A stretch of DNA of 64,000 nucleotides from Siderastrea radians (GCA_964017195.1 OZ024892.1:6450366-6514365), one strand, 5' to 3'. Shown: positions 1-13,220, counted from the stretch's first letter. Translations and numbers: made by a program. The notes: a model not told the origin generated them from the sequence alone.

Positions 1-1982
1 AATCAACGGCCAAAAAATTTGTGTTTTTGAAATGCGATCGATTGTTATCCATTGTCACCAATTGTGATCGATTATCATCGATTTCCATATTTTTTGGGAG
101 GTCAAAAAGAAAATGCTTTCACAGAAGAAGAAATATGCTGGTATGAAATTACATAACAATAATTATTAATAATTTTTTATAATTACTAATATTTTTAATA
201 ATTCATTTTTAATAATTATTAATAATTATCGATAACAATAATTGTTATCGATCGATCCATTGGATTTCCGATGATCGATTGCCATCGATTGGTCAGGCCG
301 GGTACAATTCCATGACATCATGGCTCACTACCAGCCGGACGGACCACAGAGCTATCCATTCGATATCCACTGAAACAAGAGAGAAAACATCCTCAAGAGA
401 AATTCTAGAGCGGAAACGTAAGTCACACATCAGGGGCAAATAACTATTTTTTCCTCGAACAAAAGAAACCCACTGCATGAGCTGGACTTCACTAGGTTGC
501 TTTGCCGGGATCTAGACATGTCTGTTAAACACACCAAAGATCACCTTCCCATGGAAAAATGTCAGGCCAGTTACATGGGATATCAGAATTGCGATGCCGG
601 GATTCTGTCTAACCATAGTCAAATTGTCCATGAATTTGTGTTCACAGACGCACTTTCTCGCAACTAAATTTCGTCTTAGAACTAAATGGATAACCTGTAA
701 TCATAATTATATTTTTCTCTTTAGCACGTAGAAGTATTAATAGCCAGCCATTAAGCTACGTGAGTCGATCTCAAAAACAAAAAAATAATCCACCAAACTG
801 CTAAGTCACAATAAATTAAACTGTTGGCCGGGTTAGCTTGGCTTACCCTGCAAACGCGATTACACGGAAAAGTTTCAACAGCGCAAGGCGAGATTCCGGT
901 ATCGCTTTACTGAGATCCCGGCTACCCGGAATGAAATTTTGCCATGTGATAGGGAAGTTTGGATGTGCCGACCGGACCAGCCAACTGGCAAGTATGAATC
1001 CACCCCGAAATTAAAGTGCTTGGCGAATTCTCCTTATTACATCCATTTTTCTCTCGACAGCTTCTACATCAGGGCTAGAGCTGGGCTGGCTCGCGTTATG
1101 TTATACCGGTCTGAAACTGGCTCAACAAACCGAGCCATTCCAGCTGACCGAGCCAGCCCGGCTTATACTATCAGCCCTGACTGCATTACAAGTTTTAGGA
1201 CAACATTCAAAATGATCTCATGCTTAATAACCCCTCTTCATGGGGTCTACATTTTGCGTTGGTCTAGAGCCCATCGAGTGATAGCGAAGCTAGAAGTGTA
1301 ATACTGATAATAAGGCTGCATCTCCTTTTGAGGAAAAAACTCCCCAGTTCTGGGAAACTGAGGTATTTGTCTAGGCAGTAGCTCGTCAGGCCGATGGTTT
1401 CAATGTACTTTTTTTTATCTACGTGTTCTTTTATTATCAGTGTCACTGAAACTGATATCCGTGTCTACTCAGCTGATGCTGAACTGGGGTAAACATCACG
1501 TCTCCCAAGTACAAAGGTAGTGAACTGCGATTTGCCACATTTTTTGACGTGAAATGGTGAACGGTATGTTCTGATCTGCTAAGTACGCCGCGTAGTGTGA
1601 TTGTCTATAATTACTCATGAAACAATCACCGAGTTTTGAATTTGTCGTGAACAGTGATTTTGTAACCACAAAACAAGATGTCTAAAGTATCCGTGACACG
1701 TGGTATGGATCCTCCACCCCCTTCCCCCCCTTTGATTACTGACTGTAAATACTTGAGTGACTGATAAGTCCAATCCTAAAACTGTCGGTTCCGACCGTGA
1801 GAAGAGGAGACTTCTAAGGAAGGTAAAGGCGAAGTAAACAATATCACCGTCTTTTCTGCGGTATGGTGATCGAAACTCAATAAAACCTCTTAATTCTTTT
1901 ACCCTTTCATACTATAAAGCTCCTGATAGCAACTAAAGCCTTATGGATTTTATGGCATGGAAACTGATACGATAAAATAGAA
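1..1982. other. Spacer downstream of gene A, no gene recognised
   Basis: AT-rich with AATAATTATTAATAATT-type sequence (140-240) and a small inverted repeat (1079-1093 with 1149-1163). A piece near 1380-1500 resembles the spacer at 28627-28911 (GGGGTAAACATC). No convincing exon. Confidence 0.5.
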
Positions 1983-2176
1983 CAAATAGGACATTTGCAC
2001 GATAGCGTCATTTGACTACAACTACCAGAATCCTTCACGTTGTTGTTTTCTGTAGCAAATTAGGTCCTTTGTTTGTTAAACCTCACTGGGATTACGAAAT
2101 TTTAATAAGAAAGGGGAAACGAAATGAATTCTGGTAGTTGTAGTCAAATGCCGCCATCGTGCAAATGTCCTATTTG
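1983..2176. repeat. Inverted repeat, 49-bp arms
   Basis: CAAATAGGACATTTGCACGA at 1983 is the inverted match of the sequence ending at 2176, loop about 96 bases. The right arm is part of the 363-bp duplicated unit, so a further copy of that arm lies near 2491-2539. Confidence 0.6.
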
Positions 2177-2478
2177 GAGTTAAGAAGTGGTCCAAGCTTG
2201 AAGTGCTAAGCATATTATAAAAACGTTTCCTTCAGCTAAAATGTTCTCAAAATGTAACTCGTTCTACACATAAACTCACTGCACTAGTTACCCCTATTTG
2301 ATTGCCTCACAACTTAGCCCTGGAAGATTTTGCTTCAACGTGTTTTCTAAGCATGCGCCGTAGAATCTTCCCACTAGCCGATTTTGGTATCTGGTGAACA
2401 AACTCCACCCCACCCCTCAGCTTTTTCTTTGGTTGCACTTTCTTGGCCACGAATGCCATTATTTCTTCTGCCGTCACG
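2116..2478 (-). pseudogene. Tandem-duplicated fragment of gene A last exon
   Basis: Positions 2116-2478 repeat 2479-2841 at exactly 363 bp, with few differences. The copy holds the last 56 codons of gene A ([10 protein letters not shown] to SSRAKL and stop) plus the following flank. It lies beyond the stop codon of gene A, has no usable splice acceptor at its left junction in the correct phase, and carries Asp to His and Gln to Lys changes. It is probably 3' UTR or spacer and not translated. Confidence 0.85.
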
Positions 2479-2669
2479 GAAACGAAATGAATTCTGGTAG
2501 TTGTCGTCAAATGTCGCCATCGTGCAAATGTCCTATTTGGAGTTAAGAAGTGGTGCAAGCTTGAAGTGCTAAGCATAATACAAAAACGTTTCCTTCAGCC
2601 AAAATGTTCTCAAAATGTAACTCGTTCTACACTTAAACTCACTGCACTAGTTACCCCTATTTGATTCCC

Positions 2670-5600
2670 TCACAACTTAGCCCTGGAAGATTTTGCTTCA
2701 ACGTGTTTTCTAAGCATGCGCCGTAGAATCTTCCCACTAGCCGATTTTGGTATCTGGTCAACAAACTCCACCCCACCCCTCAGCTTTTTCTGTGGCTGCA
2801 CTTTCTTGGCCACGAATGCCATTATTTCTTCTGCCGTCACGTTTCCACGACGGACCACAAAAGCCTTCGGCAGCTCTCCGGCTTCAATATCGGGAACACC
2901 GATAACTGCCACATCGTCGATGTTCGGATGAGCAATCAATATCGCTTCGAGCTCAGCCGGAGGGACCTGGGAAGACAGAAAGAAAATCTAGTAATCTGGT
3001 ACCCAGATCTCCCACTCTCTCATTTCCAAACCTACCAACAGACGCCAGTGAGATCTGGGTACGAGATTAAAAATCTAGTAGACCAGACACTTTGCAAACA
3101 ATTTCGGAGATAACGCTTTGTTGACGCTAAGAGCTGCCCCCCCCACCCCCCCTTGCTTTTGGATTGAGTCTTTCAATCCCTGCAGTGACTTAAGTCAATA
3201 ACAAATTGATGATGTCTTTGCACGCCTTCCCTTTGGACTAAAATTTCAGTATACTTTTATGGTCATCTTTAGTAATGAGTGAGTAAAATGAAATTTAAAA
3301 ATGCCTCAACTGTACTTCATTTTGTTATAAAGCACGCCGTCGCAAAAGGTGGCGAGATTTTCTTCAATTCGCAAATTAAGTTTCCTGGAGACAGCCATGA
3401 TGGTCAACCAAACATTACATCTTTCATGCACAGTTCACATTTAAGTTTTTTCAAATATTCATTTTGAAACCTGTTGATACCTGAAATCCCTTGTACTTGA
3501 TAAGTTCTTTCAGGCGACCGACAATAAAGAAATATTCATCTCTGTCGTAATGGGCAATATCTCCAGTGTGAAGCCAGCCATGGCTGTCAATTGTCCGCGC
3601 AGTGGCTTCTGGGTTATTTAAATAACCTGGAAAGGCAGAGATTATTAACATCACTAAATTTCACAATTCATTTCACTGCATGGACAGGCAACATCAACAA
3701 ATTTAGGGATCATAGAAAAGCAAAGTAGACAGAAACAATTTGTCCAAAATTTAGATCCACACTGTAATTCATAATCATATGGCTGCAAAAAAGAATATGT
3801 ATATAAATTATTTAACAGTAATTTATGGTATGTCCCAATGCGTAGGTTGACACTCATAGGGTGTTCCCAAGGAAACTGTTTTTGATAGGGGAGGGGGTGC
3901 AAAACAGTACTCGAAACCTTATAGTTATATTTCTCATTAAAATATTAGATTTTTCATTCTCGTTTCTTCACAACAAAATGGTCAAAATGTCGGTACACCC
4001 TTTACAACAGCGCAAAATGAAAGAAGTGTGAATTGTATAAAGACGCGCGTGCTCTCCTCGCGAAACACTTTTCTCTGTAGCCTGCCTTTGAAAGATAAGA
4101 AGGGCCCCTTCTATTCTAAGCAATACACAGGACCTATTCACTTTTTTCTAAAGCTACTATTTTTACCTTTCATTACAACTGGCCCCCTTATACACATTTC
4201 TCCATCCTGGTTGGGTCCAAGTGTTTTGCCAGTATCAAGATCGATAATCTGAAAGAAAGATTAAAATAAACCAAGTGTTGCTAAATTCTGAAAGTCGATC
4301 GTCAAATTGAGCGGAGTTACAGACTCAAAGTCAACTAAACTTCCGAGCAGTTACTGGAAGAGTCAATACGAGTCCTAGTGGCCTTTGGCCACACGCATTA
4401 AGGCAAGACAATTTTCTCCACTTTTCGCTTTTCCCTTCTCTTTTCTCCACTTTTTACCCAGGTGAACGGATGGGGAAGAGACGGTATCTGGGTATACGAG
4501 GTTCAAGCGACAGATATCAGGGACGATGCTAATGTCAGATGTTAATGCCCGACGTTAAGTTCCAGACAGCATATTCCAAGAGGTTCAGAAATGTGGGCCA
4601 CTTATATCGCTTAATATGTGTTTTGACTTTACACTGCACCAACATGTAAATAGCGCATACCTTACATTCCAAGTTTGGCAGCAGAAAACCCACAGATCCT
4701 GGGACTATTTTGTCACGAGGAGCATGGTGCGATTGTCCACTCAATTCTGTCATTCCAAACCCTATAGAAAAAAACAAATTTTACAATAACTGAGCGAATT
4801 CTCGCGCGCTGATTGGCAAATTTTTATTGTCAATAAGAGTACAGACGGATGAAACTCGTAAAGCTGACGCAATCAGCAGAGGTTTCGTCAAACTTTTCAG
4901 CGCTGCATTCTTGACGAGGCCGTGATTGTATCACAAATCTAGTAATCTTCAATGAGGAAATCATCCAAAATTTATGTGTTAAAACTGAAGAAACCATTGC
5001 AACCTTAGAGCGAAAAGATGAGGATGTCTGTTGAGGATTCAGACCTGAAAATCGGCGGTGACGGAGAATTTGTGCTGTCAATGAAATTAAGCTGAACCGA
5101 GTTTTAGCGGATTATTTTGTGAGCAGTTTTCATTGGATTAAAGGTTAGTTGAGCAATTCGAATTTTTCCTTGAATTTCTGGCCTATTCTTACCAAAGTTT
5201 TAATTTACGAGGCTGTGATTCTCCGAATCACAACAATGAAATTCTGATTCTTCGGTAATCGGACCTTCCATTGACTCTTCGTTTAATTTTTTTGTTATTG
5301 TAAAAAACAAATTGACGTCAGTTTTTAATGCGTCTGTCCTCTTATTGATGATAAATTTCGTCATCACATTGTCAAAGTTTGTTGTAGATCCACTCGCCTG
5401 CGGCTCGTGGATCTACAACACTTTGACATATGTGATGACGAAATTTATCATCAATAAGAGGACAGATGCATAAAAAACTGACGTCAATTTGTTAAGTTGA
5501 CAGTGTGATATTTCTGCGACAAACAGAGCTGGAAAACGCTCAAAATGGTTAGCGGCACTACCCCGGCTGAGCTTTTTCAAAATGGCCGCCATTTCACGTG

Positions 5601-8600
5601 CATTTTCCAGTTTGATAAAAAAGGTAATGATTATAAGCTGAGCTTTGAGCGGTTAAGGTTATTTTTATGTTTATAGATGGTTACGTTTATTTTCCGCCAA
5701 CAAAAAAATTGTCCAGAACATTACTGCGAGAACGCTGATAACTATAATTCTAACCCTGTCCAACTGTCTCCAGGCTGGGTATTCTCTTGGCAACAGCTAT
5801 TTCCATTTCCCGAGAGAGAGGTGCGGCACCCGAGGAAATGGACTTGAGGCTTGATAAATCGAACTTGTCTACCAAAGGATGTTTGGCTAAAAACAGCACC
5901 AGGGGAGGGACCAGGGGAGCGTGTGTCACCTGTTGAAGGAAAGGAAAAAACCTGGTTCAGTGGGAAAGATGCATGAAACGGACATGCATGTTGGAAAGTA
6001 TGAAATTACAAGTGGACTTATTATTGGTGCGCAAACTGGTTCGCAATTCAAATTGACGTTAACTACCAGTTCTGTTACAAGTGACAATTTTCGTGCAACT
6101 TGTAACGCAACGCTGCAGAGTACACATAGTGCATGTTAAGCCATGCAACTTATCTGGCACTGTTGAGATAGGTATAAGACTAGCCTATTTCTCCGGCAAC
6201 CAGCCCTCGACGCAAAATCTTTCTGAAAGTTGAAGGAAAAAGATACAAGTAGTATTTTTTGCTTTGTTTGGTTTGTTTGTTTGTTTGGTCGTTGCAGCAT
6301 TGCCAGATATGTTATAACTCTGACATATATTCTAAAACTCCTCTCGTGGTGCACCTGTCATCGTTGCGTGGCAACGATTTAGTGGACCGGGCCGAAAATA
6401 GAGTTAGAATGTTATTACGGGGGCAAGGGTCCCCCAGTTTTCCCTGAGAACCCCCCCCCCGAAACTCACCTTGTAGTCTTGAATAGCTTGTAAGAAAGTG
6501 CTAGGCTCAAAGCGCGACAGTAGGACAATCGTATTTCCAACATGGAAGTGTCCCCCCATTATTATTGACAAGGCATAGGTGGCAAATAGTGGCGTAACAT
6601 TAATAACCGTCTCTGGATCACCATGTCTAAACAGGACACGTATTTGTGCTACAAGATTATAATGCGTAAGCATAACGCCTTTGGAAGCTCCTGTTGTCCC
6701 ACTTGAGAACGGCAAAGTCACTACATCTTCTTTTGGGTTGATTTTCATATCTCTAGGAAACGCTGATCCATCGTCTGATAGAAGAGAAGAAATTGATTCG
6801 CAGTTTTCCGATTGTCCAATCACAAAGACGGAACAAATTCCTTTCAACACGCCTGCGCTGAAAGCCTTCTTTGCCAGCGGGGGAATGGTAACGAGAAATT
6901 TTGCCCGGGAGATTTTCAGATAGTGAGATAGTTCCTCATGTGAGCAGTGCGGGTTCAGTGCTGCGGTTACGCCGCCAAGGATAGACACTCCGTGGAAAAT
7001 AATCGGGTATTCTAAGACGTTTGGAAGCAATATAGCAATGACATCGCCCTTTTTAAAGCCTCTTTTGGACAGGCCAGAACTGAAGCGGTGCGTTTGATCT
7101 TTAAGCTGACTGTAGGTGTAGAATCGTCCCGAATAAGCATCAATCTGTGATAGGAAAACAGAGAGGTGTTTTGCTCAAAAAACGGTAGCGATGTCAGTCA
7201 GTAAAAAATGAGGTTTCTGAGGCATGAAGCGATCTGGCCTCCCTATTAATATTATATTATTTTAGTATAATTTTAATGCTATATTCACTGCACTACCCGG
7301 TGAATATAACATTTCAAGGCGCGGCTGCTAAGCTAACAACACACGAGAAAAGTAACTTAGCTTAGCAGCCGCTCCTTGAAATGTTATATATTCACCGGTA
7401 GTGCGGTGAATATAGCATTAAAATTATACTATTGGCAAATATTTACTTCGCCTTTGGCAAATAATTGCTAAATAATATTAATACTCTATTAATATTGAAA
7501 GTGGGGTGTGGAGGAGAAGTGCCATCGTGGTTAGCCCGTTGGTCATTCTACCTGAACAGTCATTGGTTCAAGTAGTGGTATCTTTTCTTGAGAAAAGAAA
7601 CCGATGGAAAAAGAAGCCGGCTTACATAGACTGAAAAATTCAAAGTGATTGACTTGTTTATGTTTTTAGCTGCGTTTTCATACATGGTATCTCTACGCTA
7701 AGATTCACAATCAGGAATGTTAAACCCCTCATTTTAGAGGTCTGACAATACTATGGAGTACTATCCAAACTCTGAATGTTTTACTTTAACATCTCAGATC
7801 AATAAGGGAGCAGTCATTAATTATTAAGGGGGGGGGGGAGGACCGGTAGAATTTCACAAACAAGGGCTCAAAAATATTAACCCTCCCTCAAATTAATTAA
7901 GGTAAAAAAGCCTTGGCCCTCCACACAACATCAACCCAAACAATTGTGACCCTCCCCTAAGATGGGTCGCTATTCGATTTGTTCCAACATGGAAGTCAAT
8001 TTGAACACAGGAGTTTTTAACACATTGTCGAAAAATTCCTGGTGAGATACCAATAAGCTAATTAATCAGAAAAGTATTAAAGATAACGGCAAATTACTCG
8101 TGGCAAAGTGTGCCTGGAGAGCAGTAAGCACCCACGTGAACTTGTTTTTGAATTAGTACAAACTCTTTAAAAACATAAAGTTGGGCGTGTAATTAAAAAC
8201 GCTACCAAGAAAACATTCAAATGGTTGAAATTTTGACATACAAAGTATTCCAGAGTTATTTTTGCAGCAGCATTTATTTTACCATCTGGTGACTATAAGC
8301 AGGGCCGTAGCCAGACTTTCCCAATAATCGGGGCAATTGCGAAAGCGTCAAAGGCGCAAGCTTTTAGGGGGGTCTGGGTGTATGCTCCCCCAGAAAATTT
8401 AGAAATCTAGACGCTTGGAAATGGCATTTTTAGTGTTTTCCTGGTGGTATTTTTCCCAAGCATAATCAAAATCCAAACTAACTTTAACAGCATTTTTGTT
8501 TGCTGTCAGTTCTTCTCTTATTTCAGCATTCATGATGAAAAAATATCAATCTTGTCCAAGTGCACCTGTTCAAGTGTACTAGTGCTGAAGTGTACTCTCT

Positions 8601-11460
8601 ACTTAAGGCCTCGCTTTTATTTGCAGAAAGCCAAAGCAATTCTCCTATGACCACTGGTGCCCCATTTTTGCAATATTTGCAACGGCTCTGGAGTGGCATT
8701 GTGAATGTATGCAAGGCAAGACCTCTCATGTGGTCGGTGCCCATTATTGATTTTGACCACGTCTTAAATCGGTAACGAGGCTGAAGGCTGTGGTATACGC
8801 TGACCCACTGGAAAAACTGGCCATGGTGGGCTCGTGACCAGCACATAAGTGAAGTATCAACTGTACTGTAGTTATCACACTTAAGGGTACCGTTGATGTG
8901 GTTTATTGCCAGAGACATGTTCTATTATTAAATAATTTATTTTTCCATTTAAGTTTTTAACAACAAGGGAAACATTTTACCAAGGCAACTACCTCGGTTG
9001 CCTCAGTACTGGCTACGGGCCTGACTAGTGATTAAATAGAAAATTTGAAATTTCCTGCCCCGTCATGAAAAATGCAAAGCACTTGCGCTCCCCTTCCATG
9101 TCCTGCAAACTCGACCAGATCTTGTTGTATGTAAAAGTGTGGTAATGCTCTCCTCCTCCTCCTCCTCCCCCTCCTCCACAACTGCTTTGCCTTCGTCTTC
9201 AATTTCATCATACTCTTAATTGAAATCCCCACTATCGTCAACATCACTACTAATTTCCTGCATCACAACATCGTCATTATCACTATCATCATCATCGTCG
9301 CTATCACTGTCATCAGGAACTTGAAGTCTATCGGGAAACAGCAGCCTAGTGATGTCTGCTGTTATGATACCCACTTTTTCTCGTTTTAACACCCCCTTTG
9401 AGTGATTCAACTTCCGCTTAACAATGTACACCTGTACATGTCCAGTACAGCAACTTTCAGGTTTTTTAACTCAGGCAAGTCGTACTCAAACCACCTGACT
9501 TGGAAACTATCAGGCAGAACTTACTGCGTACAGAAAACATTGAAACATCCCTTAAAAAGCTTGAAAAACATCTTAAGGAACACCTCGAAACAAGGATACA
9601 CTCTTCTGGTCGGATTTTGACTGGGCGCAAAACTGATATGACTTTGTTGAAGACGCATTGTCCGAATTGCATGCTATGAAAAGAGAATTAGACAACTACC
9701 AGCATTCAATGCATGCTGAGTGCTGGTCGTTGTCTGACATTTCTTAGGCGGAGCACGCTTCATAAGATAGCTAGAATGGGCGGTTGAAGTTGATCTATGT
9801 TAAAAAATGTATATATTTATACAAAAAATATATTGTTAAAACAGGCGCCCAAACATTTGTCACCCTTCCTTAGCGTAAGCTCCAAAAAATATGACCCTCC
9901 CCAAATGGAAGCCCCAAAAACCCTGGCCCTCCCCCTAAATTTACCGGCCCTCCCCGCTAATAATTAATGACCGCTCCTTAAGTTGACTTGATTTTATGTA
10001 GGGAGTGAGTTGCAGCCATGAAGGCTTTATAATTTCGTTTGATTCTATCAAATACAAACTAAATCATAGAATGGAGACATCGACTGGAGACCCTTACCCG
10101 CAGCAGCATGTCCCCGGTACCCATTTATACACCTGGGTGGAGAGAGACAACGTGGGGTAAAGGTTCTTGTCTAAGGAAACAACAAAATGGCAGGGAAACA
10201 TTTAACTAATTTTCCTTCTAGCACTGGGTCTGGAGTTTATGCTTGGGTATATTATCAGTCCATACACCTTATTCCAAAATGGCAGAAAATGCATTATTCT
10301 TTTGTCTCCATGTTAATTAGCCCTTGTTGCCTCGTTTTAAGCCAAATATTCCTTTGAATTCTGCAGATGGGATTGAGGCAACAAGGGCCAATGAACAATG
10401 AGACAAAAGAGTAATGTATTTTCCACCATTTTGGAATAAGATGTATTGGTGATAGCCCATTTCTGAGTTGCCTTGTGCCTCGTTTTTGAAGCGAGGCCAT
10501 TAGCGCACAACCTTTCGTAATTTATGAAAATGATTTTTACCTGCATGCACCTAGACTTGCTTTGAAAAAGAGGTAAAAGACAATTCAGAAATGGCCTATA
10601 ATTGCTATAATTTGGGCCCTCCCATCTCCTTATTATATACTTTCAGTGTATGCTAGTGGTGAGAACCCCACCTGGGGGCTGACGTCTTGCTCTTCGACCA
10701 AGAAATTAAAATTAAACTAAGTTATTCTGGACATGCTATCGGAAGACACGGAGAATTTCTGACCCCAGAGCTCATATAGTTTTCTCGGTTCCACGCCTCC
10801 CACTAGCTGACCGCGTAGAAATTATTCAAAATGGCCGCCTTTTGGACTAAACAAAGAAAACCTATCCGTATGTGTTTCATCCTCGAAATAACTCTTACGA
10901 TAACTATTAGAAATACTAAGAAGAAGCAAAGATGTACAGTTAGTCAGACAAATTATGCACGATGGAAACGAACTGGGAAAAGCAAAACTGGATTTCTGCC
11001 GGTCCGATGAAGAAAATGGTAAATTTATACAAATAAGCTTACGTGACGACAACAAATGTGGGCTTTTATGCCACAAAAAATGATATTTGGTTTTATGATG
11101 TGTTACGATTTCATCTTTAATAATATATGTTATGAAAAAAATATTCTTGGTTAAAGCTCACGGGTTAAAAGGCGCTAGATAAAATCGTTGAAAAACTTTC
11201 GTAACCTCCATTGACTTCAATTCAACACATGCAGATTATGTCGAGCGTTCGATAGCTGGTTCGAGCTAGTCCATGTCTAAACGGCTCCATCAAGGAAAAC
11301 AGTATGGACTAAGTCACAGGTATGACAAAGAAATGTTAGAATTGTTACTTACAATAGCTGGTCTGTCTCCATACTTGTCAAAGTACTGAAAAGCGAACTC
11401 AGTCCAGGTTAAATTTTCGGGGATATTGACATCCGGCCATTTGCTTCGAATGATCGCCAT
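2670..11460 (-). CDS. Gene A: divergent peroxisomal 4CL-like acyl-CoA synthetase, 7 exons
   Basis: Single ANL enzyme of 527 aa. Exons: 11460-11353, 7144-6470, 5929-5755, 4761-4661, 4248-4167, 3626-3481, 2966-2670, all GT/AG with consistent phases. The second exon is undivided (675 nt) where genes B and C have two exons. Motifs: [11 protein letters not shown]-loop, [41 protein letters not shown] lysine; it ends SSRAKL (PTS1). Two oddities stand out. The motif PFYHIYAL of B and C reads PLFATYAL, so the pocket His is Ala (codon GCC). The usual VDRLK reads VGRLK, as in many other ANL enzymes. The remaining motifs are intact, so an active enzyme with changed substrate preference is possible, and weakened activity cannot be excluded. 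The last exon is almost that of gene B, though upstream exons are much more diverged. Confidence 0.88.
2992..3069. mobile_element. Small foldback MITE of the same Mutator-like family, 78 bp
   Basis: Ends TAATCTGGTACCCAGATCTC and TAATCTCGTACCCAGATCTC, related to those of 33945-34656. Perfect 9-bp flanks AAAATCTAG (2983-2991, 3070-3078). It sits 17-20 bases into the last intron of gene A, next to the acceptor of the last exon. Confidence 0.65.
5306..5493. repeat. Near-perfect palindromic foldback element, 188 bp
   Basis: Arms starting AACAAATTGACGTCAG pair along almost their whole length, leaving a small GC-rich loop near 5397-5407. It lies in intron 3 of gene A, between exons 5929-5755 and 4761-4661. 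Probably a MITE. Confidence 0.65.
7263..7431. repeat. Palindromic foldback element, 169 bp
   Basis: Arms TAGTATAATTTTAATGCTAT and onward (TTCACCG, CATTTCAAGG, CGGCTGCTAAGC) pair with small mismatches. In intron 1 of gene A, AT-rich surroundings. Confidence 0.65.
7806..9978. mobile_element. 2.2-kb inverted-repeat DNA element, probably non-autonomous
   Basis: Ends match inverted over GGAGC[A/G]GTCATTAATTATTA, then G-runs and CCGGTA. Flanked by TAA (7803-7805, 9979-9981), or TA if one more base belongs to the element. Fits PIF/Harbinger or a TA-target family. In intron 1 of gene A. Inside are a CTC/GAT-rich stretch (9145-9320) and a 66-codon open plus-strand stretch (9479-9679, ending before TGA) that may be a transposase remnant. 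Confidence 0.5.
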
Positions 11461-12239
11461 CTGATGCTATATGACAATGAATACCCTTGTACAAGCGTTT
11501 AGGGACGCCAAAAGAAGAATCCTAAAGGAGAAAGGATCCCCAGGATGACCAAACCAAACAATTGCAAAATGCGACCTCTAAAATACAAATATAGCATGCG
11601 GCCGATGGATGATACCGGAGCTCCGGAGAGTAACGCAATCCCATTTGGTGTCACGCTACAGCAAAGACCACGAGTGTTTTGCACTTTTGACACTTTCATG
11701 TATTTTGGATTTTAAAAAAAACCCTGAGTTTAATACACAGAAGTCATTTTAGTGAAAATAACAGTAAAACTTTGAAAATGGAGCTATAAATTGATCGCTC
11801 GACATTATCTGCGTTTTCACTGAATATAATATATACACCTAATTGCAATAGCGTTGTCATATTAAAATGAAAAAAAAAAAAGAGAAAAGTAAAAAGCCAA
11901 ATAGGAATAAATTAGGCACGCGAACTTCATTTAGGGAATTGCTCTGACGAAGGGCTAAAGCTCAAAAGGTCTATACGGTAACCAATTTACCTCATTTGAT
12001 ATCAAATTGGAGTATAACACCGTAGTCCATAAGTGCTTTGAGAATGATTCAAAAGTAAGTTTCTATTTCAATCCATTGCCAACCAGGTTTTACAAAATAA
12101 TTCACACTATTAGGTCAAATGTTACATTTTCGCATGAAATCAGGTCCCGGAGAAAATAAATCCCATTATGTTCTAGAAAGCATACAAAGTCAGCACTCAC
12201 TTAATAATACCACCTCCAACATAACTTTCGAGACGATTA
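11461..12239. other. Upstream region of gene A
   Basis: Spacer holding the likely promoter of gene A. I see no clear TATA or initiator that could be placed with confidence and no coding exon. Confidence 0.4.
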
Positions 12240-12715
12240 TGCGCCGGTCAATTCGAAAGTTCAACATCCCCCCCCCGGGCAACCCCCCGGACATTTGAAC
12301 TTTTGAAGATTACCTTGTTCAAATTCCCTCCCCTCGGGGCAAGAAAGCCGTTCAAATGCCCCACCAATTAGTACTGAACTACCTCTCCTCAAAGGCAAAT
12401 TTCGTTTTCAATCAACACTGTTCACACTTTTCAAAGAGAGATATGCCGTAATGTCACCTTCAAACTTCTTTTAAAGACCCTTTTGAAAGAGTTATTCAGT
12501 AACAAAGGCAATATTCTATCTTGTAAATCCGTTAAACCCTGCAAAAACCGAAAAAACTGACGGGCGTATTACGTCAGAACAAGAGATAAATCTGGTTCAA
12601 ATTCCCCACCCTTCCAACGCAATGTTCAAATTCCCCCCTCCCTGGGCACGATGTACAGTCAAATGCCCGGGGTATGCCCGGGGGGGGATGTTGAAGTTTC
12701 GAATTGATCGGCGCA
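12240..12715. mobile_element. PIF/Harbinger-like MITE, copy 1
   Basis: Inverted ends TGCGCCGGTCAATTCGAAAG and TGCGCCGATCAATTCGAAAC, then a C-run; TSD TTA at 12237-12239 and 12716-12718. A 3-bp TWA duplication points to PIF/Harbinger. 476 bp, no coding capacity, between genes B and A. Confidence 0.75.
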
Positions 12716-13220
12716 TTAGGACACAGTCAGTTAGAATAAACCTCCCCAACATTGAAGCACTTCTAAATAGTTAGAAAATGTAAAGTTGTTGAAGCAGTCT
12801 AATGAAGCTTGTGAGGTCGGCATGTCTGGGATTTCAGTAAAGGACAACTTGCAAAATAGTAAGAAAGATTTCACATTTATGATATCGTGAAAGTGTTTGA
12901 CGAAAAAAAGTCGGTGAGTCCCGTACGAGATTTGCACCACGGGATGACCTTCCGCATGGGTTGATGCTGATTTTACACCCAGAATGTGAAAGGTGGGGGA
13001 CACGTGTCAAAATAATTTTAGCCGGGATACGGGATGGGACAACCCAACTCCCCCCACCCCCCTCATCTCCAAGTAGCCTCCTCAGTGGCCCACGAGGGAT
13101 ACCCGAAACAATTTTAGGGATAAGGTATAGGATAACCAAACCTCACCCCTCTCCAAGCCTGGCTATCTCTGCCGTTGCCGGGAGACTTTGCTCGTAAAAC
13201 AATGCGTTATGATGAGCTCA

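Noticed and set aside
2307..2576. Alternative last exon of gene A
   Set aside because: The true stop at 2670 comes first and the duplicated fragment has no acceptor in the right phase.
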